In this document: piece by piece, positions 48,901-57,243 of the stretch
Position numbering within the stretch: the stretch's first letter is position 1
Layout: every line of letters starts with the position of its first letter
Origin: Candidatus Rubrimentiphilum sp.
Lineage (GTDB): Bacteria > Vulcanimicrobiota > Vulcanimicrobiia > Vulcanimicrobiales > Vulcanimicrobiaceae
Reading direction: 5' to 3'
DNA: 64,000 bases
Assembly: GCA_035710515.1 (NCBI GenBank)
Contig: DASTDE010000001.1
Location: 558,001-622,000, forward strand
The notes under the pieces: model-generated
Databases searched by the model: none
Seen by the model: only the letters and a program-made list of their open reading frames with translations
Told to the model about the DNA's origin: nothing
Program-made: the position numbers and the translations under genes

Positions 48901-49242
48901 GTTCAGCGTGACGGGCTGCAAGCCGACCGTCGCAGTGTATGACGATCCCGCCAACACGACGTAGTCCGTAATCCGCTGCGTGACGAACCCGTTCGCCGTG
49001 GCGACTAGTGTATAGACGCCAGGCGCGACGTTGCCGATGGTAAAGGAGCCGCGAGCGTCGGTCGTCGTCTTATAGGAACTTACTCCCGACAACGAAACCG
49101 CCGCGCCGCTGATGGGCGCGCCGGTGTCGCTGTTGCTGACAACGCCGGTGACCGTTCCGGCCGTGCTCGTCTGAGCAAGCACCGGAGCAATCGAGGTAAA
49201 TACAAACACTGCCGCGAGCAGTAACGTCACCAACCTAGTCAT
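45940..49242 (-). CDS. TonB-dependent receptor with carboxypeptidase-like N-domain
   Basis: The 1100-residue protein has a signal peptide (LLAAVFVFTSIAPVLAQ), then a carboxypeptidase-regulatory-like domain (residues 27-110: GTVTGVVSNSDTGAPISGAA), a plug (VLDQLPGFSTAHE, GHAVARVGGGFRSQYLNPAL) and a long barrel ending in the outer-membrane signal RFVIQFTRRIGN. This layout is that of SusC-like or Acidobacteria-type OMR receptors, which import glycans or siderophores. It sits in the same run as glucarate dehydratase, so oligouronide or aldarate import is likely. An AAGGAA sequence precedes the ATG. Confidence 0.9.
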   Translation of the reverse strand: MTRLVTLLLAAVFVFTSIAPVLAQTSTAGTVTGVVSNSDTGAPISGAAVSLSGVSSYKTTTDARGSFTIGNVAPGVYTLVATANGFVTQRITDYVVLAGSSYTATVGLQPVTLNSLRTIAQVTSSARGGRGSFNNTAASQVSVGADVFAQQGQAQVMQVLDQLPGFSTAHESANNNPAAPGAASYPNIRGAQTYETASMIDGHAVARVGGGFRSQYLNPALFQNVEIVKGPGATTPSINYAIAGTVNYVTLEPTLKPVTTLRFGIDTWGSQTFSMRSTGTVGRLSYAAVYASNGQNGYLQNFRTAYPLGQWVNVGTAGARQSTGAAPTGAFAYVDNNVSPVAPPAPTAANHGLNILNPLTVNQNNYGETGLYACCGTPSTFNNETAQLLKLRYKLSDATSLTYTYMATHGQTDENGNHLWQANTFFNPVLNMNNATAAQISAVQGASYNVPVGGQFVYDDNFLIPQQLRHQDEPINQLDLRTSIGKNITFLGRAFSAVTTNIAGNTVDSPDGTTTTYAQVYGSFVPCYGATGITGLNAAYGNNYSASCGGSGTNKANPIIYNGQLEPITYGPGPQQSPYCLNPNFNPANPSANGYYMSATGTGATGLNAAGRQTGVASSTVLGLACNVGSPGYVGLKQTGISGCNNYTGVPNCAYFASNEKDRILGGTLEFFLTAGPNVYTFSYDSNETKVQQFYYQNMPDIMPVPPGDKQSFISYMERGNFQLSPKFNAIVSLYQNRYLFHISLDNGFSFQDTASSHFDGRIGLTYQPNSRMSLRFSAGSSIAPPYIFGILSSGSHIPGAAVLPTFVNQGANSFYTQTEASPNLQPETSFGYDVGGDFRLFDGGTVLSVDGYLQNIFNQYLIGAGGGGFLNGTADDGTNGTWPLFITGPTNVAKAKMMGVEFSLVRAPSRGWGYLLSGALQRSYPYDIPCYVYGLPTTTAGCINPSGNLAEIPGVNYLVPGGGTGVNTSQGNVTGTARNAIPYSQAYAELSFTSSNGTKYWFGDQYYGNNNTYNRPAFLVASAGLTYPLRGGLREGSIQFAAYNLFNAYPKGYTEQDLGILIPTIAGQNPARPTLAGLTNGLNIGPTRFVIQFTRRIGN

Positions 49243-49292
49243 AACGAGCGGTTCCTTTCACCATAAGCGAATTCCAGTACGAAGTGCAAGAC

Positions 49293-50618
49293 TCACCACG
49301 CCGGTACGATTCTCTCCCATTGTGGATCGACGTGTTTGCGCATTTCATCCGCATCGTTGCGCCTGCGGTATGGGGTCTTTTCATAGCGCTCGCGTGCGCG
49401 CGCGAGCTGGTCGTAATCGAGCGTAGCGCCGATTCCCGGCGCGTCCGGTACGCGAACGGCACCGTCCACAATAGGGACGCGGCCGCCAACAATGATTTCA
49501 TCGTCTGCGCTTTGCCACGGATAATGCGTGTCGCAGGCATACGTTAGCTGCGGCGTCGCGGCTGCCGTATGAGCCATGGCGAGCAGCGAGACACCCAAAT
49601 GACTGTTCGAATGCATGGACAATCCGAGCCCGAACGTTTGGCAAATGCGCCCGAGCTGTGTTATCGCTCGCGGGCCGCCCCAGTAATGATGATCGCCCAA
49701 GATGATCTGCGCGGCGTCGCACTGCAGTGCGGCGGGAATATCCGCAAAACTTGTGATCGCAACATTGCTCGCCAGCGGAATCGAGCAGTTAGCCGCGCGC
49801 ATCTCCGACTGCAGGGAACCCATCCCCGGTATTCCGGGAACCGGATCTTCGAGATACTCCAGAATGCCCGCCAGCCGTCCGGCGACCTGCAGCGCCGTTG
49901 GAATGGACCACGCGGCGTTGGGATCGATGCGCAGCGGCGCGCGCGGAAACGCATCGCGCAATTGGAGAATGGTTTCGATCTCGATGTCGGGCGGTAAGAC
50001 GCCGGCTTTGAGTTTGTACGTGCGAAAGCCGTGGAGCTTGGTTAGCGTTCTAGCCTGCTCGACGATGTCGCCGGGCGCCATACATTCGCCGAACCGATCG
50101 TCGCGCGCGTCGCTGCCCTCGCCGCCGCCGCCGGCATGCTTATAAAAGAGATAGGCGCTGAACGGAATCGAGTCCCGTACGCGCCCGCCGAGTAAATCGC
50201 ACATCGGCCGCCCGATAGATTTGCCGATTAAGTCCAGCGCCGCAACTTCGAGCGCCGCATAGATTCGCAACTCCGCGTCGTGGCGGTTTTCGCCCGGGAC
50301 ATGGTAGGTTTGGCTGCGGTCGACCGGCCCGTTTATCGAGAGCGGGACCAGCCCGGCCAGCTTGCGGCCGACCCGCTGGGAGAGCCCCGTCAGGTCGTAG
50401 GCGTCGGACCCCACAACGGTTTCCCGGATTCCCTCGAAACCGGCGAGGGCTTGCTCGCCTCCGTGGGTCTCGGCGATGCCGACGATGCCGTCCTCGCTGC
50501 GGAGTTCAATGATGGAACGAAGCGCATAAGGGGCGTGGAGCCCGTACGAGCTGCGCAGAGGCGGGTCGGCAAAGGCGATCGGCGTAACCGTCATAGCGAC
50601 GATGCGAATAGGCTGCAA
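49293..50618 (-). CDS. gudD: Glucarate dehydratase, enolase superfamily
   Basis: The 441-residue protein has VTPIAFADPPLRSSYGLHAPY and the enolase-superfamily residues: K202 and K204 (YKLKAG), metal ligand D232 (RIDPNAAW), E257 (LEDPVPG), N285 (LASNVAITS), and H336 and H340 in LSMHSNSHLG, with the characteristic HHYWGG and DTHYPWQ. These fit GudD, which dehydrates glucarate or idarate to 5-keto-4-deoxyglucarate for KdgD. The TTG at 50618 is used as start; the ATG at 50594 is an alternative. It is divergent from the GntR gene with an operator-like site between them. Confidence 0.9.
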   Translation of the reverse strand: MQPIRIVAMTVTPIAFADPPLRSSYGLHAPYALRSIIELRSEDGIVGIAETHGGEQALAGFEGIRETVVGSDAYDLTGLSQRVGRKLAGLVPLSINGPVDRSQTYHVPGENRHDAELRIYAALEVAALDLIGKSIGRPMCDLLGGRVRDSIPFSAYLFYKHAGGGGEGSDARDDRFGECMAPGDIVEQARTLTKLHGFRTYKLKAGVLPPDIEIETILQLRDAFPRAPLRIDPNAAWSIPTALQVAGRLAGILEYLEDPVPGIPGMGSLQSEMRAANCSIPLASNVAITSFADIPAALQCDAAQIILGDHHYWGGPRAITQLGRICQTFGLGLSMHSNSHLGVSLLAMAHTAAATPQLTYACDTHYPWQSADDEIIVGGRVPIVDGAVRVPDAPGIGATLDYDQLARARERYEKTPYRRRNDADEMRKHVDPQWERIVPAW

Positions 50619-50634
50619 CCCCTTAATCTGTCTG

Positions 50635-50647
50635 CTTGTCAGACAGG
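50635..50647. promoter_or_regulatory. FadR/GntR-type operator candidate
   Basis: CTTGTCAGACAGG is a near-perfect inverted repeat about one central A, with the TTGTC-n-GACAA form typical of FadR-subfamily operators (one mismatch). It lies between gudD and the gntR gene, so it could control both. Confidence 0.55.
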
Positions 50648-50694
50648 ATGATGAGATGACGGTTAGAAACCAACCTATCCATCACCTGCTGGCA

Positions 50695-50700
50695 TAGAAT
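50695..50700 (+). promoter_or_regulatory. -10 box eight nt before the regulator start
   Basis: TAGAAT, then eight bases, then ATG at 50709. No Shine-Dalgarno sequence is present in the gap, which allows only a leaderless or near-leaderless message. Confidence 0.4.
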
Positions 50701-50708
50701 GCTATTAC

Positions 50709-51473
50709 ATGGGACCTAAGGCCCAAGGTGGTCAATTGAAGCGATTGGTCCGGACAGGCCTCGAGCCGATCGAACGGCGTTCCGTCGTAGACGAGCTCGT
50801 CACGAGCCTAGGCGAGTACATCGTGCAGCACGGCTTGCAGCCCGGCGAAAAGCTTCCGCCGGAGCGCGAGTTGATGGAATCGTTGCGCGTCGGGCGTTCA
50901 TCACTGCGCGAAGCCATTAAGGCATTGTGCGCGGTCGGCGCGATCGAAGTGGTCGCCGGCGGAGGCATGTACGTCGGACGCGGCGGATCGAAAGCTGTTT
51001 CGCGGCCGCTCTCGTGGGCCGTCTTTCTGAACTCGTCAAGCATTCGGCAAGCGATTGAAGCGCGCGAATTGATCGAGGTCGAACTTGCTGCGCTGGCCGC
51101 GGAGCGCGTCACCGACGAGGAACTCGAAGAGTTGCGCCGCTGTATTGTGGAGATGCGCTCCGCTGCCAGCGATACCGAGCGATATCTCGCCGCCGACATC
51201 ACCTTTCATTTGGCGATCGCTAGCGCTGCCCGCAACGACATCTTGTATTACGCGCTCGAGATGCTGCAGCACGTCGTGCGAGCCTGGATCAGGCGAATAT
51301 TGCGCGACGCGAACGGCGAGCCCGTTTCGCTCGACGAGCACACGGCAGTCTACGACGCGCTTGCGCGGCACGATCCTGCCGACGCGCGCCGGTTTATGAA
51401 AGAACACATCAGCGCGGCTAGCCGGCGTTTGTTGGCGGCATCGGGCGAACTCACCAAAGAACAACTACGATGA
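50709..51473 (+). CDS. GntR-family regulator, FadR subfamily (uronate/aldarate control)
   Basis: The 254-residue protein has a GntR winged helix (VVDELVTSLGEYIVQHGLQPGEKLPPERELMESLRVGRSSLREAIKAL in outline) and an FCD ligand domain with metal ligands in DITFHLAIASAARND, LDEHTAVYDALARHD and MKEHISAASRR. UxuR/ExuR/LldR-like proteins of this type repress sugar-acid genes and let go when the acid binds. The stop overlaps the dehydrogenase start (ATGA), so regulator and enzyme are made together. Its likely operator lies 70 bp upstream. Confidence 0.91.
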   Translation: MGPKAQGGQLKRLVRTGLEPIERRSVVDELVTSLGEYIVQHGLQPGEKLPPERELMESLRVGRSSLREAIKALCAVGAIEVVAGGGMYVGRGGSKAVSRPLSWAVFLNSSSIRQAIEARELIEVELAALAAERVTDEELEELRRCIVEMRSAASDTERYLAADITFHLAIASAARNDILYYALEMLQHVVRAWIRRILRDANGEPVSLDEHTAVYDALARHDPADARRFMKEHISAASRRLLAASGELTKEQLR

Positions 51474-52936
51474 GCGTCGCGACGGCCGTGCATGGAAATT
51501 ATATCGGGGGCGAATGGCGCGACGGCGCTGAGACGTATCGCAGCGTCAATCCGTCCAATACTTCCGACGTCGTCGGCGAATATACACGCGGCGATCGCGA
51601 CGACGCGAAGAAAGCGATAGAGGCGGCGCGAGCCGCATCTCCGGCGTGGTCGCGCTCCAATCTTCAGCAGCGTTTCGATCTGCTCGATCGCATCGGCAGC
51701 GAGATTCTCTCGCGTGCGCAAGAGCTCGGAACGCTTCTGTCGCGCGAGGAGGGGAAGACACTTCCCGAGGGCGTCGGCGAAGCGACGCGGGCCGGCCATA
51801 TCTTCAAGTTCTTTGCGGGCGAAGTCTTGCGACTGAGCGGCGAGCTCGTGCCGTCGATGCGTCCGGGAATCGGCGTCGAGATAACCCGCGAGCCGGCCGG
51901 CGTCGCGGCACTGATCACACCGTGGAACTTTCCGCTGGCGATTCCCGCTTGGAAAATCGCACCGGCGCTAGCGTATGGCAATTGCGTTGTTTTTAAACCC
52001 GCCGAGCTCGTGCCGGCCTGCGCCTGGGCGCTCAGCGAAATCATCGTTCGCAATTTGGCGGAGATCTACGGCGCCTCGGCCGCGGGAGCGTTTAACCTCG
52101 TGATGGGCAGCGGCTCGAGGGTTGGCGACGCGTTGGTAACCTCGGCGGGTGTGGACGCGCTGAGTTTTACCGGGTCGGTTGCCGTGGGCAAGTCGTTGGC
52201 GGTCAAGGCCGCAGATCGTTTCTTGCGCATTCAGCTGGAGATGGGCGGTAAGAATCCGCTCATCGTTCTCGACGATGCGGATCTCGACGTTGCCGTGAAT
52301 TGCGCTGTTCAAGGTGCGTATTATTCTACGGGCCAGCGCTGCACGGCGAGCAGCCGTCTGATCGTGACGCAAGAGATCCACGACCGGTTTGTGGCGGCGA
52401 TGATTGAGAAGATGAAGACGCTCGTGGTCGACGACGCGCTCAAGCCCGGAACGCATATTGGCCCCGTGGTAGACGAGCGTCAACTTGCGCAGGACGTGTC
52501 GTATCTCGAAATCGCGGAAAGCGAAGGCGCCCGCCGCGCTCATGGCGGCGAGCGTGTCGCCTGCGGCACCGAGGGCTACTATCTTTCGCCGGTTCTTTGG
52601 ACGGAAACTACTCCGGAGATGCGCATCAACCGCGAGGAGATATTCGGTCCGGCGGCTGCGGTGATTCGCGTGAAGGATTACGACGACGCGATCGCCATCG
52701 CCAACGACACAGAGTTCGGACTATGCGCCGGAATCTGTACGACGTCGCTGCGGAATGCCGCGCGCTTCAAGCGTGATTCGGAAACCGGCATGGTCATGGT
52801 AAATCTACCGACGGCCGGCGTTGACTATCACGTTCCTTTTGGCGGGCGCAAGGGTTCGAGCTATGGGCCGCGCGAGCAGGGCAGCTACGCACGCGAATTT
52901 TACTCGATTGTCAAAACGGCTTACATTCTTCCGTGA
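51470..52936 (+). CDS. 2,5-dioxovalerate (2-oxoglutarate semialdehyde) dehydrogenase
   Basis: The 488-residue aldehyde dehydrogenase has N153 (TPWNFPLAIPAWK), the NAD loop FTGSVAVGKSLA, E257 (LEMGGKNPLIV) and the nucleophile C291 (GQRCTASSRLIV). The NAD(P)-binding and C-terminal LPTAGVDYHVPFGGRKGSSYGP segments match the subgroup that oxidises 2-oxoglutarate semialdehyde. It follows KdgD in the pathway, giving 2-oxoglutarate, and is coupled to the regulator gene. Specificity is inferred from context. Confidence 0.88.
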   Translation: MSVATAVHGNYIGGEWRDGAETYRSVNPSNTSDVVGEYTRGDRDDAKKAIEAARAASPAWSRSNLQQRFDLLDRIGSEILSRAQELGTLLSREEGKTLPEGVGEATRAGHIFKFFAGEVLRLSGELVPSMRPGIGVEITREPAGVAALITPWNFPLAIPAWKIAPALAYGNCVVFKPAELVPACAWALSEIIVRNLAEIYGASAAGAFNLVMGSGSRVGDALVTSAGVDALSFTGSVAVGKSLAVKAADRFLRIQLEMGGKNPLIVLDDADLDVAVNCAVQGAYYSTGQRCTASSRLIVTQEIHDRFVAAMIEKMKTLVVDDALKPGTHIGPVVDERQLAQDVSYLEIAESEGARRAHGGERVACGTEGYYLSPVLWTETTPEMRINREEIFGPAAAVIRVKDYDDAIAIANDTEFGLCAGICTTSLRNAARFKRDSETGMVMVNLPTAGVDYHVPFGGRKGSSYGPREQGSYAREFYSIVKTAYILP

Positions 52937-52942
52937 CCCGCT

Positions 52943-53701
52943 TCAACGAACGCCGTCGAGCGGCCAAAATCCATACAGCGCGCGACCTGGTTCGAGATCC
53001 CAGAAGCGCGTGAGATTGTCGCCGACGCCGTACACGACACCGAACGGAACGTCGCGGTCGAGAATCGCGCGTACCAGCCGCGCAAAATCGCGTTTCGACA
53101 TCCACGTGGCGGCATAGCGCGCGTGCGCGTCGCTGGGTTTGAGTTTCGGCAGGAAGGGCGGAACGCCGAGCGACGGATCCGTGGGCGAGTCCACTTCGAG
53201 AATCGATCCGATGCGCACGCAGGCAACATGGAGGCCGAACGCCTCGCTGTAATATTTTCCGAGTACTTCTCCGAACGCTTTAGCGACGCCGTACAGACTG
53301 TCGGCGCGAAAGGGCTCGTCGTTGCGAATAACTACGCCGGCGCCCGGCTCGTACAACTCTCGCCCGCCGGCCATTTCGTGCATCCCGACGGCGTGATTGG
53401 AGCTGGCAAAGATCACGTGTTTGACGCCCGCCTTTCGTGCCGCCTCGAAAGCATTATACGTCCCCGCGATATTCACGGCGGCGACATTTTCCCACGTGGC
53501 GAGCACGTCGGAATAGCCGGCCAGGTGAACCACCGCGTCGCAGCCCGCAAAGGCTTTCGTCAGCGCTTCCAACTCCCGCACATCCAGTATAGTGTCCGCG
53601 TCACGCAGATCGATGGCGACCACCTCGTGATCGCGCCGAAGATCATCGCAAAGTGCGCGGCCGACCACGCCCGCGGAACCGGTGACTGCAATTTTTTTCA
53701 T
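52943..53701 (-). CDS. udh: Uronate dehydrogenase, SDR family
   Basis: The 252-residue protein has the NAD fold KKIAVTGSAGVVGRALCDDL, VVHLAGYSDV, the segment HVIFASSNHAVGM, and the catalytic Y137-x3-K141 (LYGVAKAFGEVLG). FASSNHAxGM with LYGVxKxFGE and CVRIGS is the pattern of uronate dehydrogenases, which oxidise galacturonate or glucuronate to the aldarolactone. This fits the adjacent GudD and KdgD. It is convergent to the semialdehyde dehydrogenase with a 6-bp gap. Confidence 0.87.
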   Translation of the reverse strand: MKKIAVTGSAGVVGRALCDDLRRDHEVVAIDLRDADTILDVRELEALTKAFAGCDAVVHLAGYSDVLATWENVAAVNIAGTYNAFEAARKAGVKHVIFASSNHAVGMHEMAGGRELYEPGAGVVIRNDEPFRADSLYGVAKAFGEVLGKYYSEAFGLHVACVRIGSILEVDSPTDPSLGVPPFLPKLKPSDAHARYAATWMSKRDFARLVRAILDRDVPFGVVYGVGDNLTRFWDLEPGRALYGFWPLDGVR

Positions 53702-53732
53702 ACGGCCGATTCTACCACAGAGAGGAATGTTT

Positions 53733-54791
53733 ATGCGTCATAGGGTTTTGGCATTGACCCTCTCGCCATTTCTACTCACGACGCTTGGCGCGGCGGCGCA
53801 GACTACACCCTTGAAGAGCCCGTCAGCGGGATTAGTTGCGGCCGTAGCCGCCCTACCCGCCACGCCGCAATGCGCGCCGGTCCCGCCAGCGGTGCGCAAC
53901 ATCATCGGCGTTTCCTACTACATCGATAGCGCGCATCATTCGGTCGTCGACCCGAAAAAACTGGCGCAAAACGAAGCCAACCTCAATCCGATCCGAAATT
54001 ATCTTCAGAGCGTTACCGATGCGAGCGATGCTGCCGCGCGCGGCGACGGCAACGCGGCGGCGTGCGGCCTTCGTTTGCTTTTCGCCTGGGCACAGGGCGA
54101 CGCGATGAACGGTACAGTCAATCATCAGGGCGAGTACGAGCGCGAATGGACGCTCGGCGGTTTGGCACTGGCGTATCTGAAGATTCGCGATACCGGCGCG
54201 GCCGATCCTAATGCGGCAGTAACGACCGCATGGTTTGCACGCTTGGCGCGCGCGGTCGAGCCATACTATCCGCCGTCCGGTGAGTTGAACAATCACGACT
54301 ACTGGGCCGGCGTCGCGGTCGCCAGCGCCGGAATCGCCGCCAACGACGGCGCGCTGTACGATTGGGGAATCGCCACGTATAAAACCGGCGTCGATCAGAT
54401 TCAATCTGACGGCACGCTGCCGCTTGAGATGAAGCGCGGGACGCGCGCACTCCACTATCATCTCTTTGCCATCGAACCGCTGGTGATCTTGGCGGAGATC
54501 GGCCGCGCCAACGGCCAGGACCTCTACGCGATGGATGGCGGGGCGATTGCGCGCCTGGCGCAGCGGTGTGTTTCCGGCATCGCAGATCCGTCGTTCTTCA
54601 CGCGACAAAGCGGCGTGGCGCAAGACATCAAACCGGGCGGGAAATTGCGGGTCGATGAGATTGCATGGATGGAGCCCTATCAGGCTCGCTTTCCGACGCC
54701 GCAAATGCTGGCAATTTTGCAACCGTACCGCCCGGTAATTTACTCTCGCCTCGGAGGGAATCTGACACAATTGTACTCACACGCCCGTTAG
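53733..54791 (+). CDS. PL5-type alginate lyase (mannuronate-specific)
   Basis: The 352-residue protein has a signal peptide (VLALTLSPFLLTTLGAAAQ) and the AlgL signature: N186-N187-H188-D189-Y190-W191 (ELNNHDYW), and R238 and Y242 in RGTRALHYHLF. PL5 alginate lyases cleave polymannuronate by beta-elimination using N/H, R and Y at these places. DGTLPLEMKRGTRALHYH is very close to the AlgL core. AGAGGA six to seven bases before the ATG at 53733 fixes the start. With the uronate genes it suggests use of alginate-like polymers in addition to pectin. Confidence 0.85.
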   Translation: MRHRVLALTLSPFLLTTLGAAAQTTPLKSPSAGLVAAVAALPATPQCAPVPPAVRNIIGVSYYIDSAHHSVVDPKKLAQNEANLNPIRNYLQSVTDASDAAARGDGNAAACGLRLLFAWAQGDAMNGTVNHQGEYEREWTLGGLALAYLKIRDTGAADPNAAVTTAWFARLARAVEPYYPPSGELNNHDYWAGVAVASAGIAANDGALYDWGIATYKTGVDQIQSDGTLPLEMKRGTRALHYHLFAIEPLVILAEIGRANGQDLYAMDGGAIARLAQRCVSGIADPSFFTRQSGVAQDIKPGGKLRVDEIAWMEPYQARFPTPQMLAILQPYRPVIYSRLGGNLTQLYSHAR

Positions 54792-54804
54792 GAGCGGTGT
54801 CCGA

Positions 54805-54847
54805 TGTGTCATGGTGACCCTTCAACTCGCTACGCTCGCTCAGGACT
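54805..54847. repeat. Degenerate copy of the dispersed repeat
   Basis: Between the alginate lyase and the next gene lies TGTCATGGTGACCC followed by TTCAACTCGC and TACGCTCGCTCAGGAC. It shares TGTCAT, GTGA and the CTCAGGAC end with the units at 25489-25575. Confidence 0.45.
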
Positions 54848-54856
54848 GCGGCACAA

Positions 54857-57190
54857 ATGTGCATGAAGCGTAGGCTTAGCGCGATCGCGGTGGCAGCGTG
54901 CGTGCTGTTGCCAAGCGCTTCCACACCCGCACAAACGCCGGAGCAACTTTTGCCACAGAGTATTTTGTCGGTCATGCAACTCGCAGCGCATTGGCAAATG
55001 ATGCACTTGCCGGCGGATCGGGCGCCGACCGATTGGACGATGGGCGTGTACGATGCCGGCCTGACGGCGCTGGCCGGCATTTCATCAAACCCCACCTATC
55101 TGCAAACGATGGTCCAGACGGGGCGGCAATTGAATTGGCAGCTTGGCAAGCGAATATATTTCGCCGACGACTATGTGATCGCGCAAAGCTATCTCGACAT
55201 GTACGAACGCTACCACGAAACCGCAATGCTGCAGGCCGCGCGCGCCGCGTTTGACACGATCATAGCAAACCCGGCTCCGAACGCAACAGATCTCCGCCTC
55301 GATTCACCGCGCGGCACCGACAAGTGGTCGTGGTGCGACGCGTTGTTTATGGGGCCGGCAACCTGGGTCCGCCTGACGGCCCAAACCGGCGACACTCGCT
55401 ACATCGATTGGATGGATCGCCAATTCTGGCAGACCGTCGCCTATCTCTACGATCCAAAGCAGCATCTCTTTTATCGCGACAACAACTATTTCGCAAAACG
55501 CGAAGCTAACGGCCAACCGGTATTTTGGGGCCGAGGAAATGGCTGGGTGCTGGCGGGCATCGCGCGGACTCTGGAGACCATGCCGGACAACTATCCGTCG
55601 CGGCCAAAGTACGTCGCGCTTTTTCGCGAGCTGGCAGCGCGCCTTGCGAGTCTCCAAGATACCTCCGGCGCGTGGCATGCAAGTCTGCTTGATCCCTCGG
55701 CGTATCCCGAGCCTGAGATGAGCGCAACGGGCTTGATCGATTTCGGCCTCGCGTGGGGTGTGAACGCGCACATTTTAGACGCGCGCGTTTATGGGTCGCA
55801 TATCGTCGCGGGTTGGAATGCTTTGACAGCGCACGTCGGCGCGGACGGCATGCTGGGTTTCGTGCAGCCGCACGGCCGCGATCCGCAGCACACCACCGCG
55901 GCGCAGAGCGAAGTCTACGGAACCGGCGCACTGCTGCTCGCCGGCGCCGAACTGTACAAATACGAACTCTTGAGACAGACGCTGCCCGTTACGGTGACGG
56001 TCTCGAATCCGCTGCCATTATACCGCTTCAGCGAAACGATCGAGGTGCGTGAATGCCGCGACGACCCCGCGTGCCGTGATGAACCGGTCGAATGGCCGAG
56101 CTTGCATAAGCCGGAAGACTTCATGGTATTGCGCGGAAGCTATGCGCAAGTCGTCGATTCCCAGTTAACGAGCAAAGATAGGGGCGCCGGTCACAATTCG
56201 TTGATCTTCCAAACCGACATCGCACCCAAGGGCTCGCAAGTGTTTTACGTTGTTCACAAACCCGACGGTCTCGCGACGCCGGCGCCTATCGTGAAAACGT
56301 TTGCGCGCTACGTTCCTGAGCGTCAGGAGGACTTTGCGTGGGAAAACGATCGCATCGCGCACCGGGTCTATGGCCCGATGCTCGCACAAGTTGAGGGAAC
56401 GAACAACAGCGGTATTGATGTCTGGGTGAAATCCGTGCGGCATCTTGTTGTCGACGAGTTTTACGCGGGCGCTAAGTATCACGTCGATCACGGCGAGGGT
56501 GGCGATTTTTATGATAACGGGACAAGCCGGGGAGATGGCGGGTCGGGCATTTGGTCGGGTGACACGCTGTACGTGTCGAACAACTATGCGACTTGGCGCC
56601 TCGTCTCGAGCGGCCCGATCCGCGCGGAATTCGCTTTGACGTACTCGCCGTGGCAAGCGGGAACGCGAACCGTGTCCGAAGTGAAGTATTTTACTCTCGA
56701 CGCAGGCTCGAACATGACGCGAATCGAGGAGACATTCTTGTCGCCGCAAACCGGACCGCTTACCGCCGGGATTGCGGTCGTGAGCTCCGATTGGCCCGGG
56801 CGTCACGCGCACTCTAGAATTCCACGGAACTTACAGCGGGTTAATGTGCCGCCCGAAGATCTGCGTGGACGGTTCGTGAACGGTGCGAACTGGATCGCGG
56901 ATTTCCAGGGAATGACTGCGGCGCCGAAAGGAATGCCGGACAATGGGATGGCCGGCGTGGCGGCGATTCTTGCGCCACCGGCGATCGCGCGGCTCGGCTA
57001 CGCCGAAGGGCACGAAGTGCTGTCAACGCGAGCGAAGCCCGGCGTGCCGCTCATTTACTATATTGGTGCCGGTTGGAGCACATTCGATTTTCCCGACGCG
57101 CAAAGCTGGAGCTCGTACGTTAGCAGCTATGCCGCACGGCTTGCCGCACCGCTGCGGGTTACAATAGCCAGACGCGGGAGTTCGTTCTAA
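54857..57190 (+). CDS. Glycoside hydrolase 105/88-like plus DUF4861 protein, secreted
   Basis: The 777-residue protein has a signal peptide (IAVAACVLLPSASTPAQ). Its (alpha/alpha)6 domain covers about residues 30-375 with GKRIYFADDYVIAQSYLDMY, KWSWCDALFMGPATWVRL (catalytic Asp) and VFWGRGNGWVLAG, matching unsaturated rhamnogalacturonyl hydrolases. DUF4861 follows at about 385-777 (LPVTVTVSNPLPLYRFSETI to FDFPDAQSWSS). Such enzymes remove the unsaturated uronic acid left by polysaccharide lyases. The start is ATG 54857, or 54863 (MKRR). Confidence 0.86.
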   Translation: MCMKRRLSAIAVAACVLLPSASTPAQTPEQLLPQSILSVMQLAAHWQMMHLPADRAPTDWTMGVYDAGLTALAGISSNPTYLQTMVQTGRQLNWQLGKRIYFADDYVIAQSYLDMYERYHETAMLQAARAAFDTIIANPAPNATDLRLDSPRGTDKWSWCDALFMGPATWVRLTAQTGDTRYIDWMDRQFWQTVAYLYDPKQHLFYRDNNYFAKREANGQPVFWGRGNGWVLAGIARTLETMPDNYPSRPKYVALFRELAARLASLQDTSGAWHASLLDPSAYPEPEMSATGLIDFGLAWGVNAHILDARVYGSHIVAGWNALTAHVGADGMLGFVQPHGRDPQHTTAAQSEVYGTGALLLAGAELYKYELLRQTLPVTVTVSNPLPLYRFSETIEVRECRDDPACRDEPVEWPSLHKPEDFMVLRGSYAQVVDSQLTSKDRGAGHNSLIFQTDIAPKGSQVFYVVHKPDGLATPAPIVKTFARYVPERQEDFAWENDRIAHRVYGPMLAQVEGTNNSGIDVWVKSVRHLVVDEFYAGAKYHVDHGEGGDFYDNGTSRGDGGSGIWSGDTLYVSNNYATWRLVSSGPIRAEFALTYSPWQAGTRTVSEVKYFTLDAGSNMTRIEETFLSPQTGPLTAGIAVVSSDWPGRHAHSRIPRNLQRVNVPPEDLRGRFVNGANWIADFQGMTAAPKGMPDNGMAGVAAILAPPAIARLGYAEGHEVLSTRAKPGVPLIYYIGAGWSTFDFPDAQSWSSYVSSYAARLAAPLRVTIARRGSSF

Positions 57191-57243
57191 GCTTCGCTTT
57201 GCCGTACGAGGGAAAGCTTGACAAATGCCGCAATGCACAGTCC

